From positions 75,787,422 through 75,851,421 of the forward strand of contig CP142456.1 in NCBI GenBank assembly GCA_038049695.1: a stretch of 64,000 nucleotides of DNA, written 5' to 3'. The DNA comes from Cinnamomum chago (lineage: Eukaryota > Streptophyta > Magnoliopsida > Laurales > Lauraceae). Position numbers and translations under genes: made by a program. Every line of letters begins with the position of its first letter. The first letter of the stretch is position 1. Positions 1 to 11,501 of this stretch are shown piece after piece. Under the pieces are notes generated by a model. The model did not search any database and had not been told where the DNA came from. It saw only the letters and a list, made by a program, of their open reading frames with translations.

Positions 1-1853
1 GAAAACTTTTTCGACTTCTTGCTTTTAGAGACTATACTTTCCCTTTTCTTCTTTTTATTTTTATTTAAATTTTTATTTTTTTCTCTTGTCGATCAGTGTA
101 CTGGCTCCTTTTCTCCTATGTCAAGGATGAAAGAAGTCTCTCTTTTCCAGGATTTACGTAGAGCGGCCAGGGTGCTAATGAGCAAACAATTCCCTGGTTT
201 TGGCAATCACATTTCAGATGCTTGCCAATCAGGGAGGCAGGCCTGTTTATCGCCTAGTGGCGTCTAACTAATGAGACCATTTGGGGATGTAAGCAAACCT
301 CTGATTACTCAGTTGCCTGGGCAGACCCTTTTTGGACCCAATCGATAATGGGGTCTGGGTCCATCAGGTTTATACTCCAAATACCTATTCACCCAAGTGA
401 TAAAGAGTAACATATTATATATCCAAATGTCTTGTTATCTATGAGGAGAGTATATGATATGTGCTCAGATCTTTAAACGAGGGTCTCAAGTTCAAAACTT
501 GATGGCAGCATATAAAATAAAAGGAATGTACATTTGCATTTGATTTCTAATCAAAGCTGGTTCTGAATCTGACTTATTTACATCCCTTGGCCCCTCTGAT
601 CATTATAATCAAGTGCTAGACAATTTTTATCTTATAACTTAAATGCAAGTTTTTCTATGCTTTTTTGCATGATCAATTAATTCAATTGTTAATATATGTT
701 GGAGGAGTTGTCGTTGCATGTAGCTCAGCTGGTTAGAGAGACCAAGTGCCCTTTGTGAGTTCTAGTTGTTGATGTAGGGGATTTTTTTTTTTTAAAGAAA
801 GTTATTTGTTTAGTGTCAAATTGAGGTGTGAGGACATGATATTGATATAGTTGAGCCGAAGTGGGCCCTACGGGAGAGGCTTTAATTTATCATTACGTAA
901 TTTATCATTACGTGTTTCCACATTGAACAAATCCTATAACAGTTTTGTTAACTTAAAAAAATCCATCAAAATAATAAGTCATTCCACTGATTTATGGATT
1001 CATCTGGATCATCACTCGCCAGTGCTACATAGGTACTCTATTCAATCCTTTTCCAGCAATTTTTCGCCTCTTCCCGAACAATTAAAGAGACTGAGCTCAA
1101 TTCTAAATCTTATCATATCTTATCCTCCCAACCTGTAAAGGTTAGATTTTTATTGTGGCATGTTGGCCTGCCAGGAACAACTGACTGAGATACTATATTT
1201 CTCATGCTATGTTGTTTTGTTTTCCTTCCTCTCTGTGTGTAAGTTTATTTATTAGTATACTCTAGTATTTTGTTTGTGTTAGTTTACTTATTATATTAAC
1301 AAGAGCGTCTGTTGGCTGTAGTAAACTCTAGTATGAACTAGTATTAAATTCCTATTCTTGCCTTGAACTCTGGTGACTACCCAATTCAAGAAGTTCTCTT
1401 TCTGTGGGTTACCAACACAAAGGCCAGACTTTATTTTTTATAGGCATGCAGGCCCAATAAACTCAATCTAAGATATGTGTCATCAGATTTTCATCTTAAC
1501 TGGTTTCAGACTTAAGAACATGCTCTTGGAGAATGTGGTGTATCATTAGCAACCTCATGAACACCATACTCCTAGTAGAACATGATGCAAATTGCAAAGT
1601 ACTCTTGTCTCTCTAACAAGATGTTAAGCCTACATATGATCTGTTTTATATTTAGAAAACTGGTACATGGAAAGAAAAAAAATTGAAAATGAGTAATATC
1701 ATTGATATGCATGCATGCCAGCTGAAATCTTAGCTCAAAAGATCAACAGAAAGATGTCCAGCACAGATAGCAACAGAAAAAAAAAAAAAAAAACCCGAAA
1801 ATAAAAGGATTGAACTTGAAATGCATCCTAGGTTGCAAGTTCTCTTCACGTGC
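1..1853. other. Intergenic, no supported gene
   Basis: AT-rich DNA with homopolymer runs and no exon I can recognise on either strand. A reading frame at 19-267 (plus) begins in a phenylalanine/leucine-rich, intron-like stretch and continues into a more coding-like tail containing MKEVSLFQDLRRAARVLM. It could be the last exon of a gene lying to the left of the window, but I do not recognise it and there is no homology to support it. Confidence 0.4.
711..794 (+). mobile_element. Possible tRNA-derived SINE head (degenerate)
   Basis: Positions 721-732 read tagctcagctgg, a perfect RNA polymerase III A-box (TRGCNNAGYNGG). The matching B-box is weak (around 758-768) and a short T-run follows at 782-793. 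It cannot be folded into a full tRNA, so a decayed tRNA-derived SINE is more likely than a tRNA gene. Evidence is one motif only. Confidence 0.25.
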
Positions 1854-2346
1854 TCATTCACATTGGAAGTGCCAGTCCTTGAGTGTCAAGAGGAACTTGC
1901 TGTGAGAATAGTTGAAAGAGAGCTTTTGGAGAGGTGGCAAAGGAAGGCCTCCATTGACAATACAGTCATCGTAACTCAGTACTTTAAATTGTCTTGGATC
2001 GACCACAGCCTGAGAGAAGTTCCCACATTTCACATGAATGTCGATGACGGGGCACATGGGGCAGTTGTTCTTGACTTCCACCGCAAACTTCGGTGGCTCT
2101 CCAAATCCCACCTGAACCTGCCGCACCGTCGGAGCTTTGGTGTCGCATCTCGCACCGTGCCCTGCAAATGCCATACAATTTGGTTAACTCTCAAGGTTGT
2201 CCATTTGAAAGTATATTAATTTGTATGCTGAAAACAAAACCCATAAGAAGAAAAAAGGAACAGAGAGGATTAAGACCATGGTGGAGGATCAAGGATACTG
2301 CAGTAAGAGCCCACAATACAAGCTTGAGAGGTGGTGAGCTTATCAT
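1854..2346 (-). CDS. TPD1-like small secreted cysteine-rich protein
   Basis: Two exons: 2277-2346 and 1854-2161 (115-bp intron, phase 1), giving about 125 residues. Exon 1 starts MISSPPLKLVLWALTAVSLI, a clear signal peptide. Exon 2 carries the family core: VRQVQVGFGEPPKF, then NNCPMCPVIDIHVKCGNF, YDDCIVNGGLPL and a final FQCE. Six cysteines in the mature part match the TPD1 (TAPETUM DETERMINANT 1) family, whose founder is a secreted ligand for the EMS1 receptor kinase in anthers. This copy is of the short type; its own role is unknown. The exon 2 acceptor (ttgcag) is strong. The exon 1 donor (G|gtctta) is weak beyond the GT, so a different donor, for instance one about 40 bp further on in the same phase, is possible. 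A GA/G-rich tract lies about 200 bp upstream of the start. Confidence 0.85.
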
Positions 2347-2547
2347 GTTTCAGTTGTAGCTGGAGGCTGTGAATGAAAGGGATGTGTTTTTTCAGTTGTT
2401 CCAGAAGTTATGAAATGAATGATGTTTGTTGCATTCTTATATGGATAAAGTGGAAGAGTATGGATTGTGTGAGCAGTGTCTGTCTGTCTTATGAACATGG
2501 GAGAGAGAGAGAGAGAGCAGTGTGTTGCATGTCTGTCTGGAGAACAT

Positions 2548-2572
2548 GGGGGGGGGGGGGGGCGGGGGGGGG
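2548..2572. repeat. Poly-G tract
   Basis: Fifteen G, one C, then nine G on the plus strand, next to a short GA repeat at 2502-2517. It lies 5' of the minus-strand TPD1-like gene, about 200 bp from its start codon. Such a run can form a G-quadruplex and is prone to length change. Confidence 0.9.
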
Positions 2573-3689
2573 AGAGGTGTGACTTGTATGACTTTCTTGA
2601 GAATATGAGTGTCAGAGAGGGAGAGAAATCACATGTATAGATGTGACTTTTTTTGAGAATATGATGTTGAGAGAGGTCACATGTGGGGATGATGTGTGGA
2701 AAAAGAGGAAAAAGGCTACTTGGCCTCCCACCAGACGACCTATGTCACATGGAAAAGTCAGGAGCAAACTGCGACAAAACTTACTGCAGCTGAGCAAACA
2801 GATCACATTATCGAACACAATACCTCCATGTTGCACTGCATCTGTTTGTCTTCCATGCATGCATCAGCAACAAGAGCGGTTGCCTTTATAAAACCCATAA
2901 TTTCATTGTCTCCACCTTTTTGCTTTATAGGGGCCTCATTTCCATGAAATTGAATTCCTAGAAATTCATAGAAAATTTGGTGTGTGAGAATTTGTAGACA
3001 CTAAAGACAGAAAGCACCTCTAAATAATCAAGCAAGAACAAGCTATTCATAAGCATGTAGTCTGATCACTTCATGGCACATCAGCCTTCAAAAGAAGCTA
3101 GCCCTCATGCCCTAAATCACTTCAAATTGGTGATTCTCCTGCCCTAAGTGGATTCCTATGACTTGGGCTATTGGGCAAGCTAATGAGGAGTACTAAGAGC
3201 CATTCCAATGGATTTTAGCAAGAGAGTTCAGCAATCAAAGTGTTGAAGCTCTAAACCTGCTATGCTATATTATCCTTTGGTAAGCATTCTAAGCATAATT
3301 TAGGAGTTAATATGGCTTTGTACGAGCACCATGTGATGAGGCCGCCTTTGAAATCTGATGATCTGAGCCATTAAAAAGGAAAATAAATGCAAAGAAATTG
3401 AAGAATTTGGGGATTTGAAGCTCGAATGTGAAAAAATTATACAAGATTGAAGTGTTTGAAGCTTTAAAATATGCAAAGGCAGCCACTGTAGTGTTGCAAC
3501 AAATAACATTGTGGGGCACACTGTTCAGCTTGATCATGCAATCTCATGAGGATTAATCTGAAAAATCAAGAGTTCCAAAGATACTTGAAGACCTTTGAAT
3601 TGTTTTAGAAGTTCCAAGGAATGTTTTGAAGCCTAAAAGAAGAAGAAATTACTTAGTCAAAGCCATTTTTAGACTTTAAGAAGGCATTA

Positions 3690-3840
3690 AAGAAGAAAGG
3701 AAAGAATAAAGAAATGTGAGTTGCAAATTATTGTACCTGTATAAGAAGAAAGAAACAAATAAAGAAATGTGAGTTGCAGAATTATTGTACCTGTATAAGA
3801 AGAAAGAAACAAATAAAGAAATGTGAGGCAGAATTATTAT
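3690..3840. repeat. Tandem repeat, about 54-bp unit, 3 copies
   Basis: The string aagaagaaag restarts at 3690, 3743 and 3797, each followed by an AAATAAAGAAATGTGAG-like segment and a TTATTGTACCTGTAT-like segment. The third copy is shortened (it lacks the 'tt' of gagttgcag and the end). Confidence 0.85.
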
Positions 3841-3954
3841 AGCAGAAAAGCTATAGCAATGTTATTCAACAGAATTACTGCGGCAGAGGTATAGTAGCTG
3901 TGTTGTAGCAGGTAGAGCACTTGATAGTAATCTCTCTCTCTCTATCTCTTTGTT

Positions 3955-4150
3955 GATGAGGTGTCAGGCCTCTTTGAGAATCAACTACTGCCCTGGGCAA
4001 GTGAACTCATGAAGTACCTGCCTTCCTCGCACTTGGGATAAATAGGCTTTTGCTTGGGAAAATGGCACTAGGGAAAAGAGTGCAAGTTCAAAACCGCAAC
4101 ATCCAGTTCCTAAGCCATATAGTCCTAGCCAACCGTGCTACCCCTTGGGG
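3955..4150 (-). mobile_element. tRNA-derived SINE (minus strand)
   Basis: Read on the minus strand it begins ccccaaggggtagcacggtt, with an A-box at 4129-4140 (TAGCACGGTTGG) and a B-box-like GGTTTTGAACT at 4085-4095, the spacing expected for a tRNA-like head. A non-tRNA body follows and the 3' side ends near a CT-repeat. No target duplication was identified, so the ends are approximate. Confidence 0.5.
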
Positions 4151-5129
4151 TTAGGGTAGAGCCCCTCTCATTTGCACCTTTTAGCCCTTGAAGCCTTCCA
4201 GAGCTCTCCCAAGGTAAACCAAGGGCCTATTTGGCGTCATATTTTTGGAATATTTGTGTGTTCCCATGGGCTAAATTTGGTTGATATGCGTTTCGCTAAA
4301 GTGTTTTTTTTTTTTTTTTTTTTAACTTCACTGCGAATAACATTTCACGAATTAAGAGCCAGCCAGTTGGAACCAAAATTTCAAAAAGATCACCCATCGT
4401 TTTCTGTAGAGGAATGATGTGTTTCAAACTTTCAAATACAAAAACCATCCAGAATTGGTACATGGTGCAACACATCCAATGTCGATTATCACTATCTAAT
4501 ATTTGTAACCACTTTGAGATTCATCTAATGTTAGTAATGAAAATGGAACTCACCTAAAATGACAATTATAAGACCCATCTAATATTAGCAATATGGAGGT
4601 CCATCTAGTGTTGGTAATAGTTACGAGGCTCACCAAATATTGGTAATTAGTATAGGGACTTGGATCATGTTTATAATCACTATGGGACTAAATAATGTTG
4701 GAATAGTGGGATCCATTTATTGACACATAAACTACCACATATAAGAGTTTTGGTTCATTTTCAAAAAAGCACATGAAGATTTGAGTATATCATAAACGTA
4801 CAAAAGGTTTTCACAATTCTTTCAATCAAGCCCTCTTCATAAAAAATAAAAAAATCTAAGAAATGACAAAAATAACCTTATTTCAATTTTGAAAACTTTC
4901 CTTTAATCATTTAAGAGAAATGATCAAGTTCAACCCAAATGACATTCAACTACATTCATGCATGGATGGTTAAAAAGGGGAAAGAGTTTAATAAAAGAGA
5001 AGAACCTCTCATAAGGAAGGGTATTCTTGTCATTTCTCAGAAAATCTTTACGAGCAGGACTTAATTGAAAGAATCATGAAAAACTTTCATACTTTTTTAA
5101 ATTATTCAAATCTCCATGTAGCTTTTAAA

Positions 5130-5259
5130 GGGAGATGCTCTTATGAGAGTATCTCTCACCTTATTATGAGAGATAAGGTGGGGGCCCTCACATCCATATC
5201 CAATGTTAACAACTTAAATGTGAAAGCCTTCACACATATCTCTCATTTGAGCGTCTCCC
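5130..5259. mobile_element. Short MITE with GGGAGAYGCTC termini
   Basis: Starts gggagatgctcttatgagag and ends with tctcatttgagcgtctccc, which are inverted copies of each other over about 20 bases. A related sequence starting gggaaatgctc lies near 62170. The flanking 9-mers (gcttttaaa and attttttaa) match at six of nine positions, so a Mutator-type duplication is only suggested. Confidence 0.6.
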
Positions 5260-5732
5260 ATTTTTTAAAATAAATAAAAGACTTTCTAGTTTTCTAGTTT
5301 TTTTTTTTTTTGTCATTACTTTCCTTCTCTTGTTCCTCCTCTTCTCAATCATAGGATACGATTAGAAAAAAGGTCAGGGCACAAAGTTCCAACTATGCGC
5401 CCCAATTTTCTTCTAATTAAAAGAGGGCCCGAGCATAAAGATTCTTTGTCCGGTCATTATTAGGCAAAACGAGGGATTTGCGCCCAAGTTTGAACTCAGA
5501 TTCACGCCCCTTTACTCCTTTTGGCTTTTGCACATGGGAGATGGAGACGGGACCAAAAAAAAAACCAAAAACCAAAAACAAAAAAGGGAGCTGCTGTCCG
5601 CAAAGCTCCACTTCCTCATGGCACATTCTTATTTTTTAAAACTTGGGCACAGTTATAGGAAATTTTCAAACTATCTCACTATCTCCCTCTCCCTATGCTC
5701 GCTGCCCACCTCCGCCCGCGCCCTCTCCATTT

Positions 5733-6001
5733 CTCTCTCTCTCACCCTCACCCCCACCTTCGCCTGGGAGGGAGGCTCAGAGAAGGAGAGGGGGAGAGCC
5801 GCATACGGAGGTGAATGGGGTCAGGAGGTGGCGAGCAAGGAAAGGGAGAGAGACATGGAGAAGGAGAGGGAGAGAGGGAGGGGGAAGAGGGTCAGGCATA
5901 GGCAGAGGTGGGGGTGAGCAGGGGAGAGAGGGAGAGGGAGAGGGCGTGGGCGGAGGTGGGGCGAGCAGGGAGAGGGAGAGAGACAAGGAGAAGGAGGAGA
6001 G
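5733..6001. repeat. GA-rich low-complexity tract
   Basis: Almost pure purine on the plus strand (gggagagggagag type). It resumes at 6492-6640 on the far side of the hAT MITE, so one original tract was split by that insertion. The long frames across it (proline/leucine-rich on one strand, arginine/glutamate-rich on the other) come from composition, not from a gene. Confidence 0.8.
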
Positions 6002-6491
6002 TAGGGTTGTAAACGGGTCGGTTCCGGTCCGAGTCTAGGGTGGAACCGGAACCGTTTTCTAAGAGGGGGAACCGGAACCGAACCTGGTTCGGAACCAGAA
6101 AACTGGTTCCGAAACCGAAACCGATAATATTAAAGGGAACCAGAACCGGAATCGGAACCATTTGTGAGGCGGGTCTGGTTTCGGTTCCGGGTATGAGATG
6201 TAGAAAAGTAAAAACCCTAATGTTAAAAGTAGAAAAGTAAGAAGGGTTTTGTTTTCACATACTAAAGTTACCTTATGTTAGTGTATATTGGGTCGGGTCC
6301 CGGGTCCACGGGTCTGAGCCACTGTGGATCCGGAACCGGAACCGGAACCGTTTAGGTATCGGTTAAAAAAATAAAAGGATCCGGAACCGGAACCATTTGC
6401 TTATGGGGACCAAAATAAGGACTCAGAACCGGAACTTAACGGGTCGGAACCTTCGGGTAAACGGAGAATCGGGGACCCATTTACAACCCTA
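6002..6491. mobile_element. hAT-type MITE with perfect 8-bp target duplication
   Basis: 490 bp. Begins tagggttgtaaacgggtc and ends with gacccatttacaaccct plus a, its inverted copy with one or two changes. It is flanked on both sides by gaggagag (5994-6001 and 6492-6499), the 8-bp duplication typical of hAT insertions. The inside is rich in ggttccgg/ccggaacc repeats and has no transposase. A second member of the family is at 23059-23396. Confidence 0.88.
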
Positions 6492-6732
6492 GAGGAGAGG
6501 GAGAGGGCGTGGGCGTGGGCGTGAGCGGAGGTGGGGCGAGCAGGGAGAGGGAGAGAGACAGGGAGAATGAGGAGAGGGAGAGGAAGAGGGCGGAGGTAGA
6601 GGTGGGCGTGGCGCGGAAGTGGGCACCGAGCAGAGAGGGGAGGGGTAGTTTGGGGATTTCCTATAAGGTGCCTAGGTTTTGGAAAAAAAAAAGGGATGTG
6701 CAATGAGCAAGTGGAGCTTTGCCAATAGTAGC

Positions 6733-7250
6733 TCCTTCAAAAAAAAGGAAAAACTTCGAAGAAGGCCTTAATTTTTGCCTTATTTCAGAAAAAGACAATT
6801 TTTCAAAGATTTTCAAATTAGTCCATAAGTTTTCTAAGAAGTTTTCAATTAAGGACATCCAACCATTTAAAAGTATTTTCTGGCGACTTTTTTCCTCATT
6901 TTTTTAAAATACCTAAATTGCCCTCCATTTAAAGCCATGACATAGTTTCTGCAGCCACTACATGCAATCGATCACCGTGGAGAAGTTATTTGTCTTTGAT
7001 CATAGTGAAGTCGCCAATAAAGGAAATGAGGAGAATATAGAGGAAGTGAATGATGATTTTATTTCAATGAAAGGTGATTTGCATATTTAAAAAAAAACGG
7101 GGGAAAGGCTATCAAAAAATAGCTTTAAATGGATGAATGTCCTTAATTGAGAACTTCTTTAGAAACTTAGGGACTAGTTTGAAAAGTTTCCTTTTTTTAA
7201 ATAAGGCAAAAACTTTAGGCCTTATTTGAAATTTTTCAAAAAAAAAGAAA
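6733..7250. mobile_element. Long inverted-repeat element (non-autonomous DNA transposon)
   Basis: The arm at about 6740-6871 (containing ggccttaatttttgcctt and tcaattaaggacat) recurs inverted at about 7121-7245. The arms span some 125 bp at roughly 80-85% identity, judged by eye. The 250-bp centre has no coding sequence. Both outer ends run into A/T homopolymers, so exact borders and target duplication are unclear; Mutator-like or foldback origin is likely. Confidence 0.7.
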
Positions 7251-8364
7251 AAAAAAAGAGAAGAAGTATGAAGGGAAAGTGGGAATGGGGAAATGAGAGA
7301 AGAATTATTAAGGGAAACAGGAATGGACAGAAAACCAACTTCTTCCTTCTTTTTTTAGAAGAAATTGGTTACACAAACATGTCCTTTACGAAGGGAAACA
7401 AGAATGGACAAAAGCAAATGGTGAGCTTCGCTACAGGCAACATACAGAGCAGACCCATAAAATCTTCCTTGCAGGGGTAATTATATAAACAAAATAAACT
7501 TAGAGGGGCCATTTATAAAAATTACAAGTGGCAACATATCTGATGTCTGAACCATGATTATGAACCCTACCTCCTTCATTGATTATTTTATTCTCTTTTT
7601 TCCTGTTTTTACTTCTTCTTCTTTTTTCCAAATTTATGGGGCTTTTTGTGAAACTCAAAATATAAAGGGCTTGACGATGGATTTTTCAAATGAAATTCAA
7701 AACAGAACTTTGGATTAGACCTTGGAGTCAACTGGTATAGTTTGATTTAGTCAGGTTCTGGATCTTTTTTAATATGGGTTGAATTTGGGGGTCGAATCTA
7801 GGGTTGTTAAGGTTTTTGGAATTGACATCAATCCGAATTACTGTTTTATTTTGATCATTTTGAGTTTGGTGAAGTCTGTGTGACCTTTTATTTTGATCAT
7901 TTTGATCTTGGATTTGATGTTATCTCAGTTTTCACTCTTACGCCGAATATTCTGGTTTTATAATTTAGTATTTTTTTTTTAATTTTTTGGTAAGTGACTA
8001 TTCTTTTTGAGTTTTTGTTGAGAATTAATCTGATTAACTGTGATGGTGAGTTCTAAAGATTTGTTTGTATTTGGGTTCTGATTTTAAAGAACTTGATGTT
8101 TTTGGAAATATTTCATCGTCAGTTTAGCATCCATTTCTTTCCATGGAAATTGGTTTAATAAAACTCGGTAAATTGGGCTGTAAGGAAGAATTATTATAGG
8201 GTGATGGATGAAGGATATAAGTTGTAGATGTAATTGTAAACTAACCTTGGGTTTTCGATTAAAATTAGTAGATGAATTCAAAATATCTAAAAAAAAAGTA
8301 TGCGTGCTTGAATTGGACAACATGACTCTGGGTCTAAGCAGCCAATTGAATTCAACTCATATAA
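7251..8364. other. Intergenic, nothing recognised
   Basis: AT-rich, T-run-rich DNA. Short frames on both strands look random. No promoter, RNA gene or family motif seen. Confidence 0.6.
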
Positions 8365-8520
8365 GGGCATGTTTGCGTACATGCAATTTTCATGGAAAGA
8401 TGAAATTACCACATCAACAAAGTATATGGTTTTTAAATACCTCAAAAAAGGTTTTTCGGAAATTTAGTAATTCATGTTTCGTGCAAATTTGTTCATCAAT
8501 GAATTGGTGTTAATGTTGCT

Positions 8521-10305
8521 TGATGAGTGTTAAATATTGCATATTTTACCCCTCATTAGTCCGAGTTTTATCAACATCTCATATGCATATCATTTGCCTT
8601 ACACAGAGATTTTATCATTCTATCACATTAACGGATTATCGGATTATCATGTATAAATCCGATTATTTGTAGCACATTTTTATGAATTTCTCTTGTATAG
8701 GTGGACCCCGTGACTATCCTAACATTTCGGCTAGTGTCCCAAGCCATCAAGAAGAGATTTCAATAAAGAAATTACATGAAGAAATCTTAGGAAGTGTTGA
8801 AGAATTCCAAAATAAGAGGAGAAGACTTTATGGATAAAAGAAGTCATTTTCTAGCACAAAGGATTTGTTGGTGTATTGGTTGGAGCTTGGGTTGGTATGG
8901 AATAGGTTATGGGTTCAAATCCTAACAATTGCATATTATTATTTTTTTTCCATCCAACTCACCGCTCCATGTGAAAGGATATGAGCCAATCAAAAGCCTC
9001 TAAGTTGAAGGACTACATAAAGCAAAAGGCACATATGCTTTTGGAAGGAAAGTTTGTTGCAACCAATCAAATTGAAGCTATCCATGTGAAAACAAAAGAG
9101 CCAATGAAAAGCCTCCAAGTTGAATTCAAGCAATCCATGTGAAAGCAAATAAGTCAATCAAAAGCCTTCAAGTTACAACTAATCAAATGGAAGTAATCCT
9201 TGTGAAATGAAATGAGTCAATCAAATGTCTTCAATGTTCCTATAAATTAGAATGTTTTTATAGAGTGAGGGGGATCTTTTGGCAAGTTAGTCTTCTTGCA
9301 ATTTTATTTTTACTCTTAGATTGTAATTAGGAGCTACTTTGTAACTAATCTAGAGAGAGTGTGTATTTGAAAATCATTAATGAAGATTTGGAGCTCTTTC
9401 TTGATGTTTAGTGGCTAAGGCTCTTGGATTAGGCTCTCCTTTTGAAGCTAAGTAATGTGATTAGTTCAATTATATGCATGTTTTAGTTCAAATTCCTTAC
9501 TTTTGCCTTCATTGATTAATAGATCTTAAATCTAATTGTGTTAATCTCTCTCATTTTTCATGCTCTATCTCTACACTTGATGCTTGGATAATCTCAATTG
9601 ATGCTTTGTAGTTGGATTAAGTTCTCTCACATAGCATGCTCTAGAGCCCTTATCTTTGATCTTTTGTAGCTTGATTTTGATGATTTATTGTTAGGGTGGC
9701 TAAATGATGATTTAGGATCTTGGCCTTTTATTTTCTTTACTTTGATCTTCATTGTTATATCATCCAACCCAATTAGGCAAGAGTTTGCTAATTGAATTGT
9801 AGATTTGGGAGTTGAATTAGAACATGCATTGGTTGAATTAATTTCATACTTAGTGGATTTTGGATTGCCTAATCTCTTCTTTTTATTGTTGTTAATTTAA
9901 ATCCTTGTTTAATTTGTTATTTTCACTTTTAGATTCTTACATCCACATTTCAAATCACTTGTTTTAAAACCCTACACATTTCACACCACATCTTCATATA
10001 AATCTTCCATTTCCACCACCATTCATCCATCCACTAGTTTAGTGTAGTTTGTTAGATTAGCTTAGATTTTGTTAATTTCATACCTTAGATTGTTAATTAG
10101 TTGTTTACATTGCATAGTTTATTAGTTTTAATTATTCGCTTCATTTGTCTATATTAGCTATATCTTAGTTCAATTCTACATTAATTGGATTCATTGCTTG
10201 TTCCATCCTCTCCTCGTGGGATCGATAATCCGGACTCTTTAATCATTTACTACTTGACGACACCGTAGTCTTGCGGTTAAGCGTTACACATCTAAGTGTC
10301 GATCA
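8521..10305 (+). repeat. 5' LTR of the Athila-type element
   Basis: 1,785 bp, from tgatgagtgttaaat to taagtgtcgatca. A TATA box (tataaat, 9241-9247) marks the likely promoter, preceded by four imperfect repeats (near 8968, 9081, 9137 and 9198) of a unit built around ccatgtgaaa and a CCAAT-like agccaatcaaaagcct. The 3' LTR keeps only two of these units. Confidence 0.95.
9241..9247 (+). promoter_or_regulatory. TATA box of the 5' LTR
   Basis: tataaat directly downstream of the CCAAT-containing repeat block; the same box is at 19487-19493 in the 3' LTR. Inferred from position and sequence only. Confidence 0.6.
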
Positions 10306-10311
10306 AGTTCT

Positions 10312-10330
10312 TGGCGCCGTTGCCGGGGAT
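10312..10330 (+). other. Primer binding site (tRNA-Asp)
   Basis: tggcgccgttgccggggat lies six bases after the 5' LTR. It is complementary to the 3' end of plant tRNA-Asp(GTC), including the CCA tail. This primer choice is typical of the Athila lineage. Confidence 0.93.
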
Positions 10331-11501
10331 AGGCATTGGAAAGCTTTGAATTTCATAGAGTTGAACTAATTTTTAGCTTAGTGTACTTTTTATCTTTCCT
10401 TTATTTTCCTTGCGGATTCTACACATTATTTGTGTTTGTTTTGTAGGAAATTTCTCAATTGGAGTGAAGGAAAGTGGAAAAGTGCTTTGGAGAACTTGAA
10501 AATTTTATTTGCTTCCTAGTTTAGGAATTAGTTTAGACATTTATTTGCTTCCTTATCATCAAAGTTGTAATAATTTTGGTTGCGGGTCGGCCCGTGACCC
10601 ATTTACTTTACTTAACACACTTTACTTGCTTTAAGTAGTTAGTTGTTTAAGTAGAATTGCAATAAATTGCTTGTAGGGAAGGAGGACGGTTGGGCTATAC
10701 CGTTGCGGCCCCTCACATTCGTACACGGAAATTGGTGTTCGTGGTGTGAGTCGACAACAATTGATTCCTCCCCCGAAATAAATCGGGAGGTTTGCATTTC
10801 CTAACCCCCGCGAATCCCTTGCAAGCGGGTTTACTTTGTTGGTTGTTCCGTGCTTTGTAGTGTAATTATTTCAAATACACTTTTAATTTGGTGCACTACT
10901 AGGAAAGGGCAAATTACCCCAACAAGATAAGGATTCGGATTTCATCACCGTTTTCTTGCCCTTAGGATTTCATTTTAATTCTCACTTAGTTTAGAACCAA
11001 TAAACCATAATAAAATTGAGTAGAAACGTGACCTTAGGTTACGAGCTCACTAGGGAAGACCACTGTGGTTGTGCCAATTGTGTGCCTTGGTGGAATTTCT
11101 GGTGCCTAAGCAAACCTTGTCCCTTGGCACCATCTTGCCAAATAGGGAGACAACTTTGTTGTTCGAGGAGTTGGTTTTTAAGAGGAGCCTTCGCCTAGAG
11201 CGTCGTGATCCCACCATCTACCTGGGGGTTAACTGACTAGAATTTCCATTTCATAGGTTCAAGTTGAAGGCCAGAGTGTCATCTTCACAGTTAGGAGCTG
11301 TCTAGAATTCTTTAGGTAACCTTAGTTTAGATTAGCTTTTCATTTAGTTTTCACACTTTTTGTTGTGTTGCATTCATTTCATTAAGTGGACCATTGCATT
11401 GCTGGGTTAGTCGCAGTTGTATGCAAGTGTGGATACGTGATCAAGGCCGATTAGTGAGGATTGATTACCTTGCTTTACCCGCCCCACCCATAGTACCCAC
11501 A
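10331..11501 (+). other. Untranslated leader of the Athila-type element
   Basis: About 1.17 kb between primer site and the probable gag start, with short frames only. The frame leading into gag is open from 11394 and has an earlier ATG at 11421, but the sequence before 11502 does not look like Gag. Confidence 0.6.

Larger units (their letters stand above)
2573..5129. other. Intergenic, repeats only
   Basis: No exon seen. It holds a three-copy tandem repeat (3690-3840), a SINE-like unit on the minus strand (3955-4150) and a T-run of about 21 bases near 4303-4323. The many short frames here match no family I know. Confidence 0.6.

Noticed and set aside
5528-6038. Long overlapping frames on both strands (proline-rich, arginine/glutamate-rich)
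   Set aside because: They arise from a GA-rich low-complexity tract that rarely gives stops; no domain and no splice context.
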